Shown piece by piece: positions 47,117-55,915 of a DNA stretch of 64,000 bases. Below the pieces are notes generated by a model, which saw only the letters and a list, made by a program, of their open reading frames with translations, had not been told where the DNA came from and did not search any database. A program made the position numbers and the translations under genes. The stretch's first letter is position 1. Every line of letters begins with the position of its first letter. This stretch comes from Muriicola jejuensis (GTDB taxonomy: Bacteria; Bacteroidota; Bacteroidia; Flavobacteriales; Flavobacteriaceae), in assembly GCF_010671595.1 (NCBI RefSeq), contig NZ_JAABOP010000001.1:1488001-1552000 (forward strand). The letters are read 5' to 3'.

Positions 47117-47120
47117 CCCC

Positions 47121-48665
47121 ATGGCAAATCAAGAGGACATTTTTAAAAAGGTAATATCACATGCCAAGGAATACGGGTATGTGGTGCAGTCGAGTGAGAT
47201 TTACGACGGCCTGAGTGCGGTGTACGACTACCTTCAGAACGGGGCAGAGCTCAAAAAGAATATAAGGGAATACTGGTGGCAGGCGATGGTACAGCTCCAT
47301 GAGAACATCGTGGGTATCGATGCCGCCATCTTTATGCACCCCACAACCTGGAAAGCCTCAGGGCACGTAGACGCATTTAACGACCCCCTCATAGACAATA
47401 AGGATTCCAAGAAACGATACAGGGCCGATGTGCTCGTAGAAGAACACGTGGCTAAGATCGAGGCCAAGATCGAGAAAGAGGTGTCAAAGGCTGCCAAGCG
47501 TTTTGGGGATGCCTTTGACGAGGCCCAGTTCAGAGCCACCAATGCCAGGGTGATGGAATATCAGGAAAAGGCGGATACCATTATCAAAAGGCTAGCCCGG
47601 TCCCTGGAGAAGGAAGATTTGGAGGATGTGAAGAACCTCATCCTGGAACTCGATATCGTATGTCCGGTATCCGGTTCCAAGAACTGGACGGATGTCAAGC
47701 AGTTCAATCTGATGTTCGGCACGAAGCTGGGCGCTACGGCCGAATCTGCCATGGACCTGTACCTCCGTCCGGAAACTGCACAGGGTATCTTCGTGAATTT
47801 TCTGAACGTCCAGAAATCCGGGCGAATGAAGATCCCTTTTGGGATCGCCCAGATCGGAAAGGCATTCAGGAACGAGATCGTGGCCCGTCAGTTCATCTTT
47901 AGGATGCGGGAGTTCGAGCAGATGGAGATGCAGTTCTTTATCAGGCCCGGCACACAGAAGGAATGGTATGAGACCTGGAAACAGACCCGTATGAAATGGC
48001 ACCTTTCCCTCGGTATGGGGGCAGAGAATTACCGCTTCCACGACCATGAGAAACTCGCCCATTACGCAGACGCCGCTGCGGATATAGAATTCCGTTTCCC
48101 CTTTGGATTCAAGGAACTCGAAGGGATCCACTCCCGAACCGATTTCGACCTGGGAAGCCATGAGAAATACTCCGGTAAAAAACTCCAGTATTTTGATCCC
48201 GAGTTGGAAGAGAGCTATGTCCCTTACGTCATAGAGACCTCCATTGGCCTCGATCGTATGTTCCTGGCCATCCTGTCCCATTCTTTGGTGGATGAAGAGC
48301 TGGAGAACGGATCGACCCGCACCGTGCTGAAGATCCCGGCCGTGCTGGCGCCGACCAAAGCCGCGGTACTACCCCTGGTGAAAAAGGACGGACTCCCCGA
48401 GATCGCTCAGGAGATCATGGATGAACTGCGCCTCGATTTCAACGTGTCTTACGATGACAAGGACGCGGTCGGCAGGAGGTACAGGAGACAGGATGCAGCG
48501 GGTACCCCTTTCTGTATCACCGTTGACCACCAGACGCTGGAAGACCGAACGGTCACCCTGCGCCACCGCGATACCATGGAACAAAGACGACTTCCGATTG
48601 AAGAACTGCACGGAGCTATCGACCGAGAGGTGGGGATGAGGCACTGGCTCAAAAAGATCCTGTAG
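47121..48665 (+). CDS. glyS: Glycyl-tRNA synthetase (dimeric, single-chain type)
   Basis: 514 residues of the class II alpha2-type GlyRS (also called glyQS). N-terminal GYVVQSSEIYDGLSAVYDY is the classic start of the catalytic domain; RPETAQGIFVNF is motif-2 region, and RNEIVARQFIFRMREFEQMEMQFF and SIGLDRMFLAIL are further signatures. The C-terminal anticodon-binding domain begins around residue 410 (APTKAAVLPLVKK). It charges tRNA-Gly. The stop is one base from the stop of the convergent TonB receptor. Confidence 0.96.
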   Translation: MANQEDIFKKVISHAKEYGYVVQSSEIYDGLSAVYDYLQNGAELKKNIREYWWQAMVQLHENIVGIDAAIFMHPTTWKASGHVDAFNDPLIDNKDSKKRYRADVLVEEHVAKIEAKIEKEVSKAAKRFGDAFDEAQFRATNARVMEYQEKADTIIKRLARSLEKEDLEDVKNLILELDIVCPVSGSKNWTDVKQFNLMFGTKLGATAESAMDLYLRPETAQGIFVNFLNVQKSGRMKIPFGIAQIGKAFRNEIVARQFIFRMREFEQMEMQFFIRPGTQKEWYETWKQTRMKWHLSLGMGAENYRFHDHEKLAHYADAAADIEFRFPFGFKELEGIHSRTDFDLGSHEKYSGKKLQYFDPELEESYVPYVIETSIGLDRMFLAILSHSLVDEELENGSTRTVLKIPAVLAPTKAAVLPLVKKDGLPEIAQEIMDELRLDFNVSYDDKDAVGRRYRRQDAAGTPFCITVDHQTLEDRTVTLRHRDTMEQRRLPIEELHGAIDREVGMRHWLKKIL

Positions 48666-48666
48666 C

Positions 48667-50748
48667 TTATAGGGAATATCTGAGGCGAATGCTCCCGTAT
48701 ACATTCCGGGCGTTGCCGGGATAATAATACCGGGGTTCTGCCCCGCCGAAGGCATTCGTATTAATCAGCACGGATTGTGCATACCGTACGTTGAAGAGGT
48801 TGTTGATGCCGAAACTGAGTCCCAGGCCGAAGCGGTTACTCAGATTCTTTTCATACCGCCATTTCGTCCCGAAGAGATGGAAGGGATCGCTGAAGAGGGT
48901 ATTGGCGTCGGTGAGTGGGATGCTGCCCACATATTGGTGGGTTGTATTCCAGAAAAAGCGGTTGCCGTACCGGAATTGAACGCCACTGTTGAATCGGTGC
49001 CGGGGTACGCCGGTAAGCGGGTTCCCCGAAAAATCATCGTCTCCGTCCACAAAATCTACAAACTGATGATCGCTGAATGTGTAGTTGACAAACGGCATCA
49101 GTTCCCAATCCGAGCCCAGTACCCATCGGTAGTTCAAGGCGACTTCCAGTCCCCTGTGTCTGGTCTTTCCGGCATTTCTTCCCACAAACTGATCGTCCCC
49201 AACCCGCTCTGCGACCAGCAGATTCTTCACGTCCATCTGGTAAAGAGTGAGAAGAATATGTAATTTGCTGTCTAAAAGGAATAACTGGGAACCAATCTCG
49301 TAATTCACCCCTTTTTCCTGTTCGATATCCGGGTTGATAACCCCCTCCGGCGTCAGGGTCTCCTCTACCGTGGGATTGGAAAACCCCCTGCTGATGTTCG
49401 CATAGAGGGTTTGGTAGTCAGAGAACCGGTAACTCAGGTTGATACTGGGCAGGGCGATGGTCCTGAAATCCCGGGCGGCACTCCGGTTAGCATCACCTGG
49501 GTTAAAGCGGTCGCGGAAATCGTATTGGGTATGGTTGATGTTCAGGCCCAGTTGCAGGTTCAGATGATTGAAGACTTCAGTGTTCAGGGTGCCGAATGCA
49601 TTGATCTGGGCCCTGAATTCCCGGTTGTCTGCAAAAAGATCTCCTTGCAGGCTCCCTTCTCCTGCATTGTCCTGATAATCATTCTCGAATTCCCTCCAGG
49701 TGTATTCGTCCTTGTAGAGTTCCGTGCCAAATGAGTACTCGGTTTTCCGCTCGAAGAGGTTTGTCGACCCCTTGAAATGGGTGCGCAGGCCAAACCCGTT
49801 GGTGTATTCATCCAGGATCCCGAAAGGCCGGGCCTCGTAATGGTCGAGGTAAGAATAAAAGATACTGCTAGTATTCCGGAAGTTCGAAGAAAATCGGTGG
49901 GTGTAATTCAGTCCGACCAGGGTATACCGGTTGTCCTCGAAACCCTTTGAGGCTGCCCATGTAAATGCCGCCTGAGTAGGATCTTCCTCAAAGGCGGTGA
50001 TTCCCAGAGAGCTGGGGATCTGGGCAATGTAGTCGACATAGTTCACCAGGATCCCAATTTCATTCCGGTCATTCAGGGAATAGGATGTGCGCAACAATAA
50101 CCCATCTCTTTCGAAGCGGTTGTTCTCCCTGTACCCGTCCGTCTCCAGATGTTCGTAATTCAGGTTCACCTTCAATCGTTCATCCGTCTGGGAGAAAGCG
50201 AGGTTGTTCTTGAACAGATTGTAGGAGCCGAAGGTAGTATGGTTGCTGAACCTGGTCCCCTGCCCGAGTCCTTCCCGAGTGCTCAGGAGAATAGCGCCAC
50301 CCAGGTTGGTCCCAAACGTAGTTGCCTTTGGGCCTTTTACCACCTCCACCTGGCTGAAATTCTCGAGATCGAACGCTTCTATACTCGAAAACCCGCTTCC
50401 GTTGGTCACCGGGATCTCATCGTAATAGAGCCGGAGTTTGTCCGTGCCAAAGAGGGTGCGGGCGCCTATACCCCGTATAGTGATCCGGTTGGTATTCAGC
50501 GCCCCCGAAAGGATGTATACCCCCGGGATCTGGTTGATGGCCGATACGGCATCTACCGGGCTGAAATTGTCAAAGATCTTCTCCCCGATGATCTGCGATG
50601 GGATGATCCCTTCGGTTTGTTTTACCTTTTTCTCCTCCAGGAGGAGGACCTCAGGTAAAACGGTAACACTATCAGAGGGGATGCTCTTCTGACCGAACAG
50701 GATAAGGGTGTAGAAAAAACAGGGGATTAATAGAAAGATCGACCTCAT
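48667..50748 (-). CDS. TonB-dependent receptor (siderophore/metal-complex type)
   Basis: About 693 residues from the ATG at 50748. A signal peptide ends at LILFGQ. There is no carboxypeptidase-like domain; the plug follows directly: AVSAINQIPGVYILSGALNTNRI, TIRGIGARTLFGTDKLRLYYD and VEVVKGPKATTFGTNLGGAI. The barrel ends GSIRLRYSL. It resembles ferric-siderophore receptors such as FecA, but the ligand is unproven. The frame is open to an ATG at 50778 that overlaps the stop of the upstream gene (TAATG); a TATTTTTG promoter element between the two starts favours 50748. Confidence 0.87.
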   Translation of the reverse strand: MRSIFLLIPCFFYTLILFGQKSIPSDSVTVLPEVLLLEEKKVKQTEGIIPSQIIGEKIFDNFSPVDAVSAINQIPGVYILSGALNTNRITIRGIGARTLFGTDKLRLYYDEIPVTNGSGFSSIEAFDLENFSQVEVVKGPKATTFGTNLGGAILLSTREGLGQGTRFSNHTTFGSYNLFKNNLAFSQTDERLKVNLNYEHLETDGYRENNRFERDGLLLRTSYSLNDRNEIGILVNYVDYIAQIPSSLGITAFEEDPTQAAFTWAASKGFEDNRYTLVGLNYTHRFSSNFRNTSSIFYSYLDHYEARPFGILDEYTNGFGLRTHFKGSTNLFERKTEYSFGTELYKDEYTWREFENDYQDNAGEGSLQGDLFADNREFRAQINAFGTLNTEVFNHLNLQLGLNINHTQYDFRDRFNPGDANRSAARDFRTIALPSINLSYRFSDYQTLYANISRGFSNPTVEETLTPEGVINPDIEQEKGVNYEIGSQLFLLDSKLHILLTLYQMDVKNLLVAERVGDDQFVGRNAGKTRHRGLEVALNYRWVLGSDWELMPFVNYTFSDHQFVDFVDGDDDFSGNPLTGVPRHRFNSGVQFRYGNRFFWNTTHQYVGSIPLTDANTLFSDPFHLFGTKWRYEKNLSNRFGLGLSFGINNLFNVRYAQSVLINTNAFGGAEPRYYYPGNARNVYGSIRLRYSL

Positions 50749-50765
50749 GTGAAAAAACTGAGGCG

Positions 50766-50773
50766 CAAAAATA
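50766..50773 (-). promoter_or_regulatory. -7 promoter element TATTTTTG of the TonB receptor gene
   Basis: TAnnTTTG match on the minus strand, 17 nt before the ATG at 50748 and just downstream of the alternative ATG at 50778. Confidence 0.5.
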
Positions 50774-50777
50774 CGCA

Positions 50778-51353
50778 TTAAAAGCGGAATCCCAGGGAAA
50801 TACCCCCCCGGGGGACGACCTCAGGGGCAAAATCCGAATCGAGAAAATTGCGCCCTATCCCACCGTACACCTCCGCCAAAAATCCTCTTTTGGAAATGAA
50901 TTTAGCGCCTATGCTGACTCCCAGGGCAAAGTCGGTATACTGTTCATCAGAACGGATCAGGTTCCCGGTTTGCTCGTCGAAATAGGTGAATACATCTTCA
51001 TTGCCTGAATTCAACATGGCAAAGCCTTCCACAAAAAATCCACTGGCATAGCTCCTGGAAAAATACTTGCGGTAGAACGGGGTGAATGAAAAACTCCGAT
51101 CGTATCCGATATCCTCATCGTATTCACCGATCCTTAACAAGAGTCCGAAACCGAATGAGGTCTCCTCGTTGATCAGTCGCTCATAGGTGAGATCTGCAAA
51201 TTTAAAGGCGATCAGGTTAAACACATTCAGCTTTAGCTCATTCTGTTGTATTCCGGGATTGGGTTCCTCCACAGGAAGAGTGTCCTGGGCCGAAGAAAGG
51301 TTTGTGGCCATTGTGAATAACAGAGCGGCCATCCAGAGGTATTTCATTCGCAT
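50778..51353 (-). CDS. Small outer-membrane beta-barrel-like protein
   Basis: About 191 residues from the ATG at 51353 (or 51347). A signal peptide ends at NLSSAQ. The mature part alternates short amphipathic strands (LKLNVFNLIAFKFADLTYERL, SFSFTPFYRKYFS, GFFVEGFAML, GFLAEVYGGIGRN) and ends with the barrel-type signature ISLGFRF. It looks like an 8-strand outer-membrane barrel of the DUF3575-like kind; function unknown. It lies directly upstream of the TonB receptor gene on the same strand, with a TAATG stop/start overlap to the longest form of that gene. Confidence 0.75.
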   Translation of the reverse strand: MRMKYLWMAALLFTMATNLSSAQDTLPVEEPNPGIQQNELKLNVFNLIAFKFADLTYERLINEETSFGFGLLLRIGEYDEDIGYDRSFSFTPFYRKYFSRSYASGFFVEGFAMLNSGNEDVFTYFDEQTGNLIRSDEQYTDFALGVSIGAKFISKRGFLAEVYGGIGRNFLDSDFAPEVVPRGGISLGFRF

Positions 51354-51497
51354 AATCTTTTTGGAAAGATAGGTCGAAATGAGGAAAATCCAAGGCTGTT
51401 TTTTATCCAATTTTGGAGACAGCAACCCTGCATTGGGCTAGAACCTCGGTTTTCTCAAATGCCCTGGATTCTTTATTTTCGGACGAAATTTGAATGT

Positions 51498-52265
51498 ATG
51501 AAGATCGTATCCTACAATGTCAATGGCATCCGTGCCGCCCTCAATAAAGGGTTTTTGGAGTGGCTTGAGGGCGTAGATCCCGATGTGGTCTGCCTGCAGG
51601 AGATCAAGGCGATGGAAGAACAGCTCGATGTGGGCCTGTTTGAAAAGGCGGGGTATCCCTACCACTACTGGTTTAGTGCAGAGAAGAAAGGGTATAGCGG
51701 AGTGGCCATCCTTTCCAAAAAGCAACCGGACCACGTGGAATTCGGCACAGGGATCGAATATATGGACAAAGAAGGCAGGAATCTGAGGGCTGATTTTGAC
51801 GGGGTCTCTGTGATGAGCCTCTATATCCCTTCCGGGACCAACATTGAAAGGCTGGATCACAAACTTCAGTACATGGCGGATTTCCAGGATTATGTAGATG
51901 ATCTCAAAAAGGAGAACCCTAACCTTGTGATCCTGGGGGATTACAACATCTGCCATAGGGCCATTGACATACACGACCCTGTACGGAACAAGAATGTCTC
52001 GGGCTTTCTGCCCGTAGAACGGGAATGGATAGGCAACTTTATCGACAGCGGGTTTATCGACAGTTTCCGGTATTTTAATCAGGAGCCCCACCAGTATACC
52101 TGGTGGACCTACAGGGCCAATGCGCGCAATAAGAACAAGGGATGGCGACTGGATTACGGGATGGTCAGCCAATCCCTGGAGGAACGCCTGCGAAGGTCTG
52201 TGATCCTTTCGGCGGCAAAACACAGCGACCATTGTCCCATCCTTGTGGAGCTGGAAACCCCATAG
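51498..52265 (+). CDS. xth: Exodeoxyribonuclease III
   Basis: 255 residues from the ATG at 51498. It is an AP endonuclease and 3' exonuclease in base-excision repair. The EEP motifs are intact: MKIVSYNVNGIRAALNKG at the start, Glu35 in VVCLQEIKA, LGDYNICH, and SDHCPILVEL at the end. KNKGWRLDYGMVS is the XthA/ExoA signature before the last motif. No signal peptide, so cytoplasmic, in contrast to the secreted EEP protein at 36654. The frame is open to 51459, but MKIVSYN is the universal start. Confidence 0.94.
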   Translation: MKIVSYNVNGIRAALNKGFLEWLEGVDPDVVCLQEIKAMEEQLDVGLFEKAGYPYHYWFSAEKKGYSGVAILSKKQPDHVEFGTGIEYMDKEGRNLRADFDGVSVMSLYIPSGTNIERLDHKLQYMADFQDYVDDLKKENPNLVILGDYNICHRAIDIHDPVRNKNVSGFLPVEREWIGNFIDSGFIDSFRYFNQEPHQYTWWTYRANARNKNKGWRLDYGMVSQSLEERLRRSVILSAAKHSDHCPILVELETP

Positions 52266-52288
52266 TTTTACTTTACCCTTCTGATCCC

Positions 52289-52296
52289 TACCTTTG
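52289..52296 (+). promoter_or_regulatory. -7 promoter element TACCTTTG of the aldo/keto reductase gene
   Basis: TAnnTTTG match 25 nt before the ATG at 52321; it overlaps the alternative ATG at 52294, which it rules out. Confidence 0.6.
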
Positions 52297-52320
52297 CGGC
52301 CGAATTCAAACCGGAATACC

Positions 52321-53361
52321 ATGATCTATACCACGTTGCCGCATACCGATATCGAAGTGAGCAAGATCTGCCTGGGGACCATGACCTGGGGGAAACAGAA
52401 TACAGAGGAAGAAGGCCATCAGCAAATGGACTACGCCCTCGACCAGGGGGTTAATTTCTTCGATACGGCAGAGTTATACCCCATCCCGGCCCACCCCGAT
52501 CGATATGCCCTGACGGAGAAGATCATCGGCAACTGGTTTGTGAAAACCGGGAACAGGGACAAGGTAGTACTGGCATCCAAGATAGCCGGTAAGGCCGAAT
52601 TCACCAAGTTCATCAGGACCACCGGTTTCAGAAAGGAATCTTTAATAGAGGCCGTCCATGGCAGCCTTGAGCGGTTGCGCACAGACTATATCGACCTCTA
52701 CCAGCTTCACTGGCCTGAGCGTACAACCAATTACTTCGGCCAAAGGGGGTACAGGCACGACCTGTCTGATTTCTGGCAAGACAATATCCACCAGGTCCTG
52801 GAGACCCTGAGGGATTTGATAAAGGAAGGGAAGATACGCCATGTGGGCCTTTCCAACGAGACCCCATGGGGTACAATGAGGTTCCTGGAAGAGAGCAAGG
52901 TGCACGAAGGCCTGCCTCGTATGATCACTATACAAAACCCCTACAGTCTTCTGAACCGCACCTTTGAGGTAGGACTGTCAGAAATTTCCATACGGGAAAA
53001 AATTGGGTTGCTTGCCTATTCCCCCCTGGGATTCGGGGTGCTCAGCGGGAAATACCTGGGGGGCAAAAAGCCCGAAAATGCAAGGATTACTCTATTCCCG
53101 GCCTATAAAAGGTACAGTAATGAACAGGCCCAGAAGGCCACGCAAAAATACTCTGAGCTGGCTGGGGAGCACGGCCTATCCCTGACTCAGATGGCCTTGT
53201 CCTACGTGAACTCAAGGCCCTTCCTTACGAGCAACATCATTGGGGCAACCTCCATGGAACAGCTGAAGGAAAATATCGGCAGCATCCACGTAAACCTCTC
53301 GGATGAAGTGCTCAAGGGGATAGAAGTGATCCATCAGGAAATTCCGGATCCGGCACCCTGA
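52321..53361 (+). CDS. Aldo/keto reductase (Tas-like)
   Basis: 346 residues from the ATG at 52321. The family motifs are VSKICLGTMTWGKQNTEEE at the start, NFFDTAELYP (catalytic Asp/Tyr region), LERLRTDYIDLYQLHWP, IRHVGLSNETPWG and the C-terminal IIGATSMEQLKENI that binds NADP. The layout with LYPIPAHPDRYALTE matches the E. coli Tas subgroup. It reduces carbonyls with NADPH; the substrate is unknown. The stop is one base from the stop of the convergent hydrolase gene. Confidence 0.92.
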   Translation: MIYTTLPHTDIEVSKICLGTMTWGKQNTEEEGHQQMDYALDQGVNFFDTAELYPIPAHPDRYALTEKIIGNWFVKTGNRDKVVLASKIAGKAEFTKFIRTTGFRKESLIEAVHGSLERLRTDYIDLYQLHWPERTTNYFGQRGYRHDLSDFWQDNIHQVLETLRDLIKEGKIRHVGLSNETPWGTMRFLEESKVHEGLPRMITIQNPYSLLNRTFEVGLSEISIREKIGLLAYSPLGFGVLSGKYLGGKKPENARITLFPAYKRYSNEQAQKATQKYSELAGEHGLSLTQMALSYVNSRPFLTSNIIGATSMEQLKENIGSIHVNLSDEVLKGIEVIHQEIPDPAP

Positions 53362-53362
53362 T

Positions 53363-54415
53363 TTAGAAATTCTTTTGATCCACATCGTTCACGAAGCGGA
53401 TCACTCCATCAAAATAGGTCTTCTGATCATCGTACTGAGACAAATGGCTCCCGTTTGGACAGTAAAGGTACCTGCCGTTCTGTACTTCTTTTGACATCCA
53501 TTCCATATGGGAAGGGTCCATGGTATCATGCTGTGCCCCGATCACCAGGGTAGGCACACGGATCTCTTTCATCCGGTCCTTTACATCCCAGTCCTTCAGC
53601 GTGGCGTCACCGGTAATGCCGAATTCGCTGTACCCCTGCATATGGACATACACCTGGTTGTTTGCGTGCTTCAGGGCACGCATGACCGCTTCCGGCCACT
53701 GGTCCGGAGGCATGCGCAGGACGTGTTCCGTATAGTAGTGTTCGAAGAGCAGTTCGCCATACCTGGGGTTGGCAAAATCTTCCGCATCTTCCATGGCCTT
53801 GATCTCTTTGTAGATCTCCGGGTCCATCTGGGGCCCTAATACGGTTTGCGCATAGGCGTTGTACTCGGGCACGCTGCTCATCATGTTAGAGATAACCAGT
53901 CCCTTGAGGTGCTCCTGGTACTTGAAGGCATACTCCATGGCCAGGATCCCGCCCCAGGACTGCCCGAGGAGATAAAAGTTGGAGGCGTCCAGCCCGAGGG
54001 CTTTACGCACCTGTTCCACTTCCTCCACAAAGCGTTCCGTGGTCCACAGGCTGAGGTCGTCTGGCTGATCGCTGTAATATGAGCCCAACTGATCGTAATA
54101 GATATATTCGATGCCCTCCTGGGGGAAATAGCCATCAAAGCACTCATAAAGCTCATGGGTCATCCCTGGTCCGCCATGGAGCAAAAGAACCTTTATGGTG
54201 GGATTGTTCCCGATGCGTTTGGTCCAGACCCTGAAGGTGCCTTTATCTGTGGTGATGGGGATCATTTTGATCCCCCCTGTGAACTGATCGTCCCGGTTCT
54301 CAAAACTCAGATACTCTTCACAGGCAGTGTTATCTGACTTCCCTTCCTCTTTGGGCGCATCCTGACAGGACCACAGGAAGCATAGAAAAACGAAGATGCT
54401 GGCAAATGCTTTCAT
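53363..54415 (-). CDS. Lipoprotein proline iminopeptidase-like alpha/beta hydrolase
   Basis: 350 residues. A lipoprotein signal has its lipobox FLWSC16. The body matches the proline iminopeptidase/tricorn-interacting-factor class: the oxyanion loop LLHGGPGMTHELYE, DQLGSYYSDQPDD, and the nucleophile elbow LLGQSWGGILAMEYA. The late His is in NGSHLSQYDD. It releases N-terminal Pro or other residues from peptides, probably in the periplasm on a lipid anchor. It is the last gene of the long minus-strand block below panC, 46 nt after radA. Confidence 0.88.
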   Translation of the reverse strand: MKAFASIFVFLCFLWSCQDAPKEEGKSDNTACEEYLSFENRDDQFTGGIKMIPITTDKGTFRVWTKRIGNNPTIKVLLLHGGPGMTHELYECFDGYFPQEGIEYIYYDQLGSYYSDQPDDLSLWTTERFVEEVEQVRKALGLDASNFYLLGQSWGGILAMEYAFKYQEHLKGLVISNMMSSVPEYNAYAQTVLGPQMDPEIYKEIKAMEDAEDFANPRYGELLFEHYYTEHVLRMPPDQWPEAVMRALKHANNQVYVHMQGYSEFGITGDATLKDWDVKDRMKEIRVPTLVIGAQHDTMDPSHMEWMSKEVQNGRYLYCPNGSHLSQYDDQKTYFDGVIRFVNDVDQKNF

Positions 54416-54461
54416 AATCGCGATTTTGGTGAAGTTTAAAGGTAAAAATTATCGGGATATG

Positions 54462-55823
54462 TCAACCGAACAATTCCCGGATGACATCTTCTATTTTAGA
54501 CACCTTGCTGATCAGGATGTTGTGTTTCTTCAAACCTATTTTGTTGTTCTTGGAAACGAAGATCCGTGTGAAACCCAGCTTTTCCGCTTCCAGGATCCGC
54601 TGGTCTATCCTTCTCACCGGCCTGACCTCCCCGGCCAGTCCGATCTCGGCTGCGAAGCAAACCCCTTTTTCCAAGGGGATATCCGAATTGCTTGAAAGTA
54701 CGGCGGCTACCACCCCCAGGTCAATAGCAGGATCATCCACGGAGATACCACCAGTGATATTGAGAAACACATCCTTCGCGCCGAGTTTAAAGCCGGCCCT
54801 TTTTTCGAGTACGGCCAGGAGCATATTCAGTCTTTTGGCGTTGAAACCCGTTGCTGTCCTCTGAGGGGTGCCGTAAACGGCTGTGCTCACCAGGGCCTGT
54901 ATTTCGATAAGGAGGGGGCGCATGCCTTCCAGGGTGGCGACAATGGCTGTGCCGCTCAGAGCCTCGTCGTATTTAGAGATCAGGATCTCCGAAGGATTGC
55001 TGACCTCCCTGAGTCCGTCTCCCTGCATTTCGTAGATCCCGAGTTCTGCGGTGGAGCCGAACCGGTTCTTCAGGGCTCTGAGGATGCGGTACATGTAGTT
55101 CCGGTCTCCTTCGAATTGCAAAACCGTATCCACCATGTGTTCCAGGATCTTGGGGCCTGCAATGGTCCCGTCCTTGGTGATATGTCCGACGAGGATCACG
55201 GGGGTGCCGGTCTCTTTCGCAAAGCGGATCAGCTCTGCGGTGCACTCCCGGATTTGTGATATACTCCCGGCGGAGGATTCGATGTATTCCGAATGCAGGG
55301 TCTGTATGGAATCTATGACCACTATATCCGGGGATACCTCCCTGATCTGCCTGAAGATCAGCTGGGTTTTGGTCTCTGTAAGGATATAGCAATTCTCACT
55401 GTCCGGATGGAGCCGCTGTGCCCTCATTTTGATCTGTTTCAGGCTCTCCTCCCCCGAGACATACAGGGTTTTATAAGGCAGACGAAGGGCTATTTGCAGC
55501 AAGAGGGTGCTTTTTCCAATCCCGGGCTCACCGCCGAGGAGAACCATGGACCCCGGAACCAACCCACCTCCCAGGACCCTGTTGAATTCCTGGTCTTTGA
55601 GGTCGTACCGCACATCGTCATCCGTGTTTATTTCCGAGATGTTTACTGTGGTTGCCGACTTGGGCCCGCCGTTCATGATCGGTTTCCAGTCCGGTTTTTC
55701 CTCCTTCTGAACAACCTCCTCCACGATGGTGTTCCATTCCTTGCAGGCCGTGCACTGTCCGGCCCATTTGGCGAACTGGGTTCCACAATTCTGACAAAAA
55801 AAAGCGGTTTTGGTCTTGGCCAT
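54462..55823 (-). CDS. radA: DNA repair protein RadA/Sms
   Basis: 453 residues. A C4 zinc finger at the N-terminus has Cys10, Cys13, Cys24 and Cys27. Walker A is GGEPGIGKST (residues 97-106) and the RadA-specific motif KNRFGST follows near residue 250. The C-terminal Lon-like domain has ISVDDPAIDLGVVAAVLSS. It is a hexameric helicase that promotes branch migration in recombination. Upstream is the terminator of the esterase-like gene, so it likely has its own promoter. Confidence 0.95.
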   Translation of the reverse strand: MAKTKTAFFCQNCGTQFAKWAGQCTACKEWNTIVEEVVQKEEKPDWKPIMNGGPKSATTVNISEINTDDDVRYDLKDQEFNRVLGGGLVPGSMVLLGGEPGIGKSTLLLQIALRLPYKTLYVSGEESLKQIKMRAQRLHPDSENCYILTETKTQLIFRQIREVSPDIVVIDSIQTLHSEYIESSAGSISQIRECTAELIRFAKETGTPVILVGHITKDGTIAGPKILEHMVDTVLQFEGDRNYMYRILRALKNRFGSTAELGIYEMQGDGLREVSNPSEILISKYDEALSGTAIVATLEGMRPLLIEIQALVSTAVYGTPQRTATGFNAKRLNMLLAVLEKRAGFKLGAKDVFLNITGGISVDDPAIDLGVVAAVLSSNSDIPLEKGVCFAAEIGLAGEVRPVRRIDQRILEAEKLGFTRIFVSKNNKIGLKKHNILISKVSKIEDVIRELFG

Positions 55824-55866
55824 AGTATGGCTAAAGATATTGTGGTTCCCTCTAATAACAAAAGAA

Positions 55867-55890
55867 ACACCCCGCTAAAAAGCGGGGTGT
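55867..55890 (-). terminator. Intrinsic terminator after the esterase-like gene
   Basis: Perfect 10-bp stem (ACACCCCGCT with AGCGGGGTGT) and a 4-nt loop. On the minus strand it is followed by a T-rich tract, and it separates the pan operon from radA. Confidence 0.88.
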
Positions 55891-55915
55891 ATAATTCTGT
55901 CTTTACCCTTGCCCA

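Noticed and set aside
51438-52322. 294-codon minus frame under xth
   Set aside because: Antisense to a complete exonuclease III with all EEP motifs.
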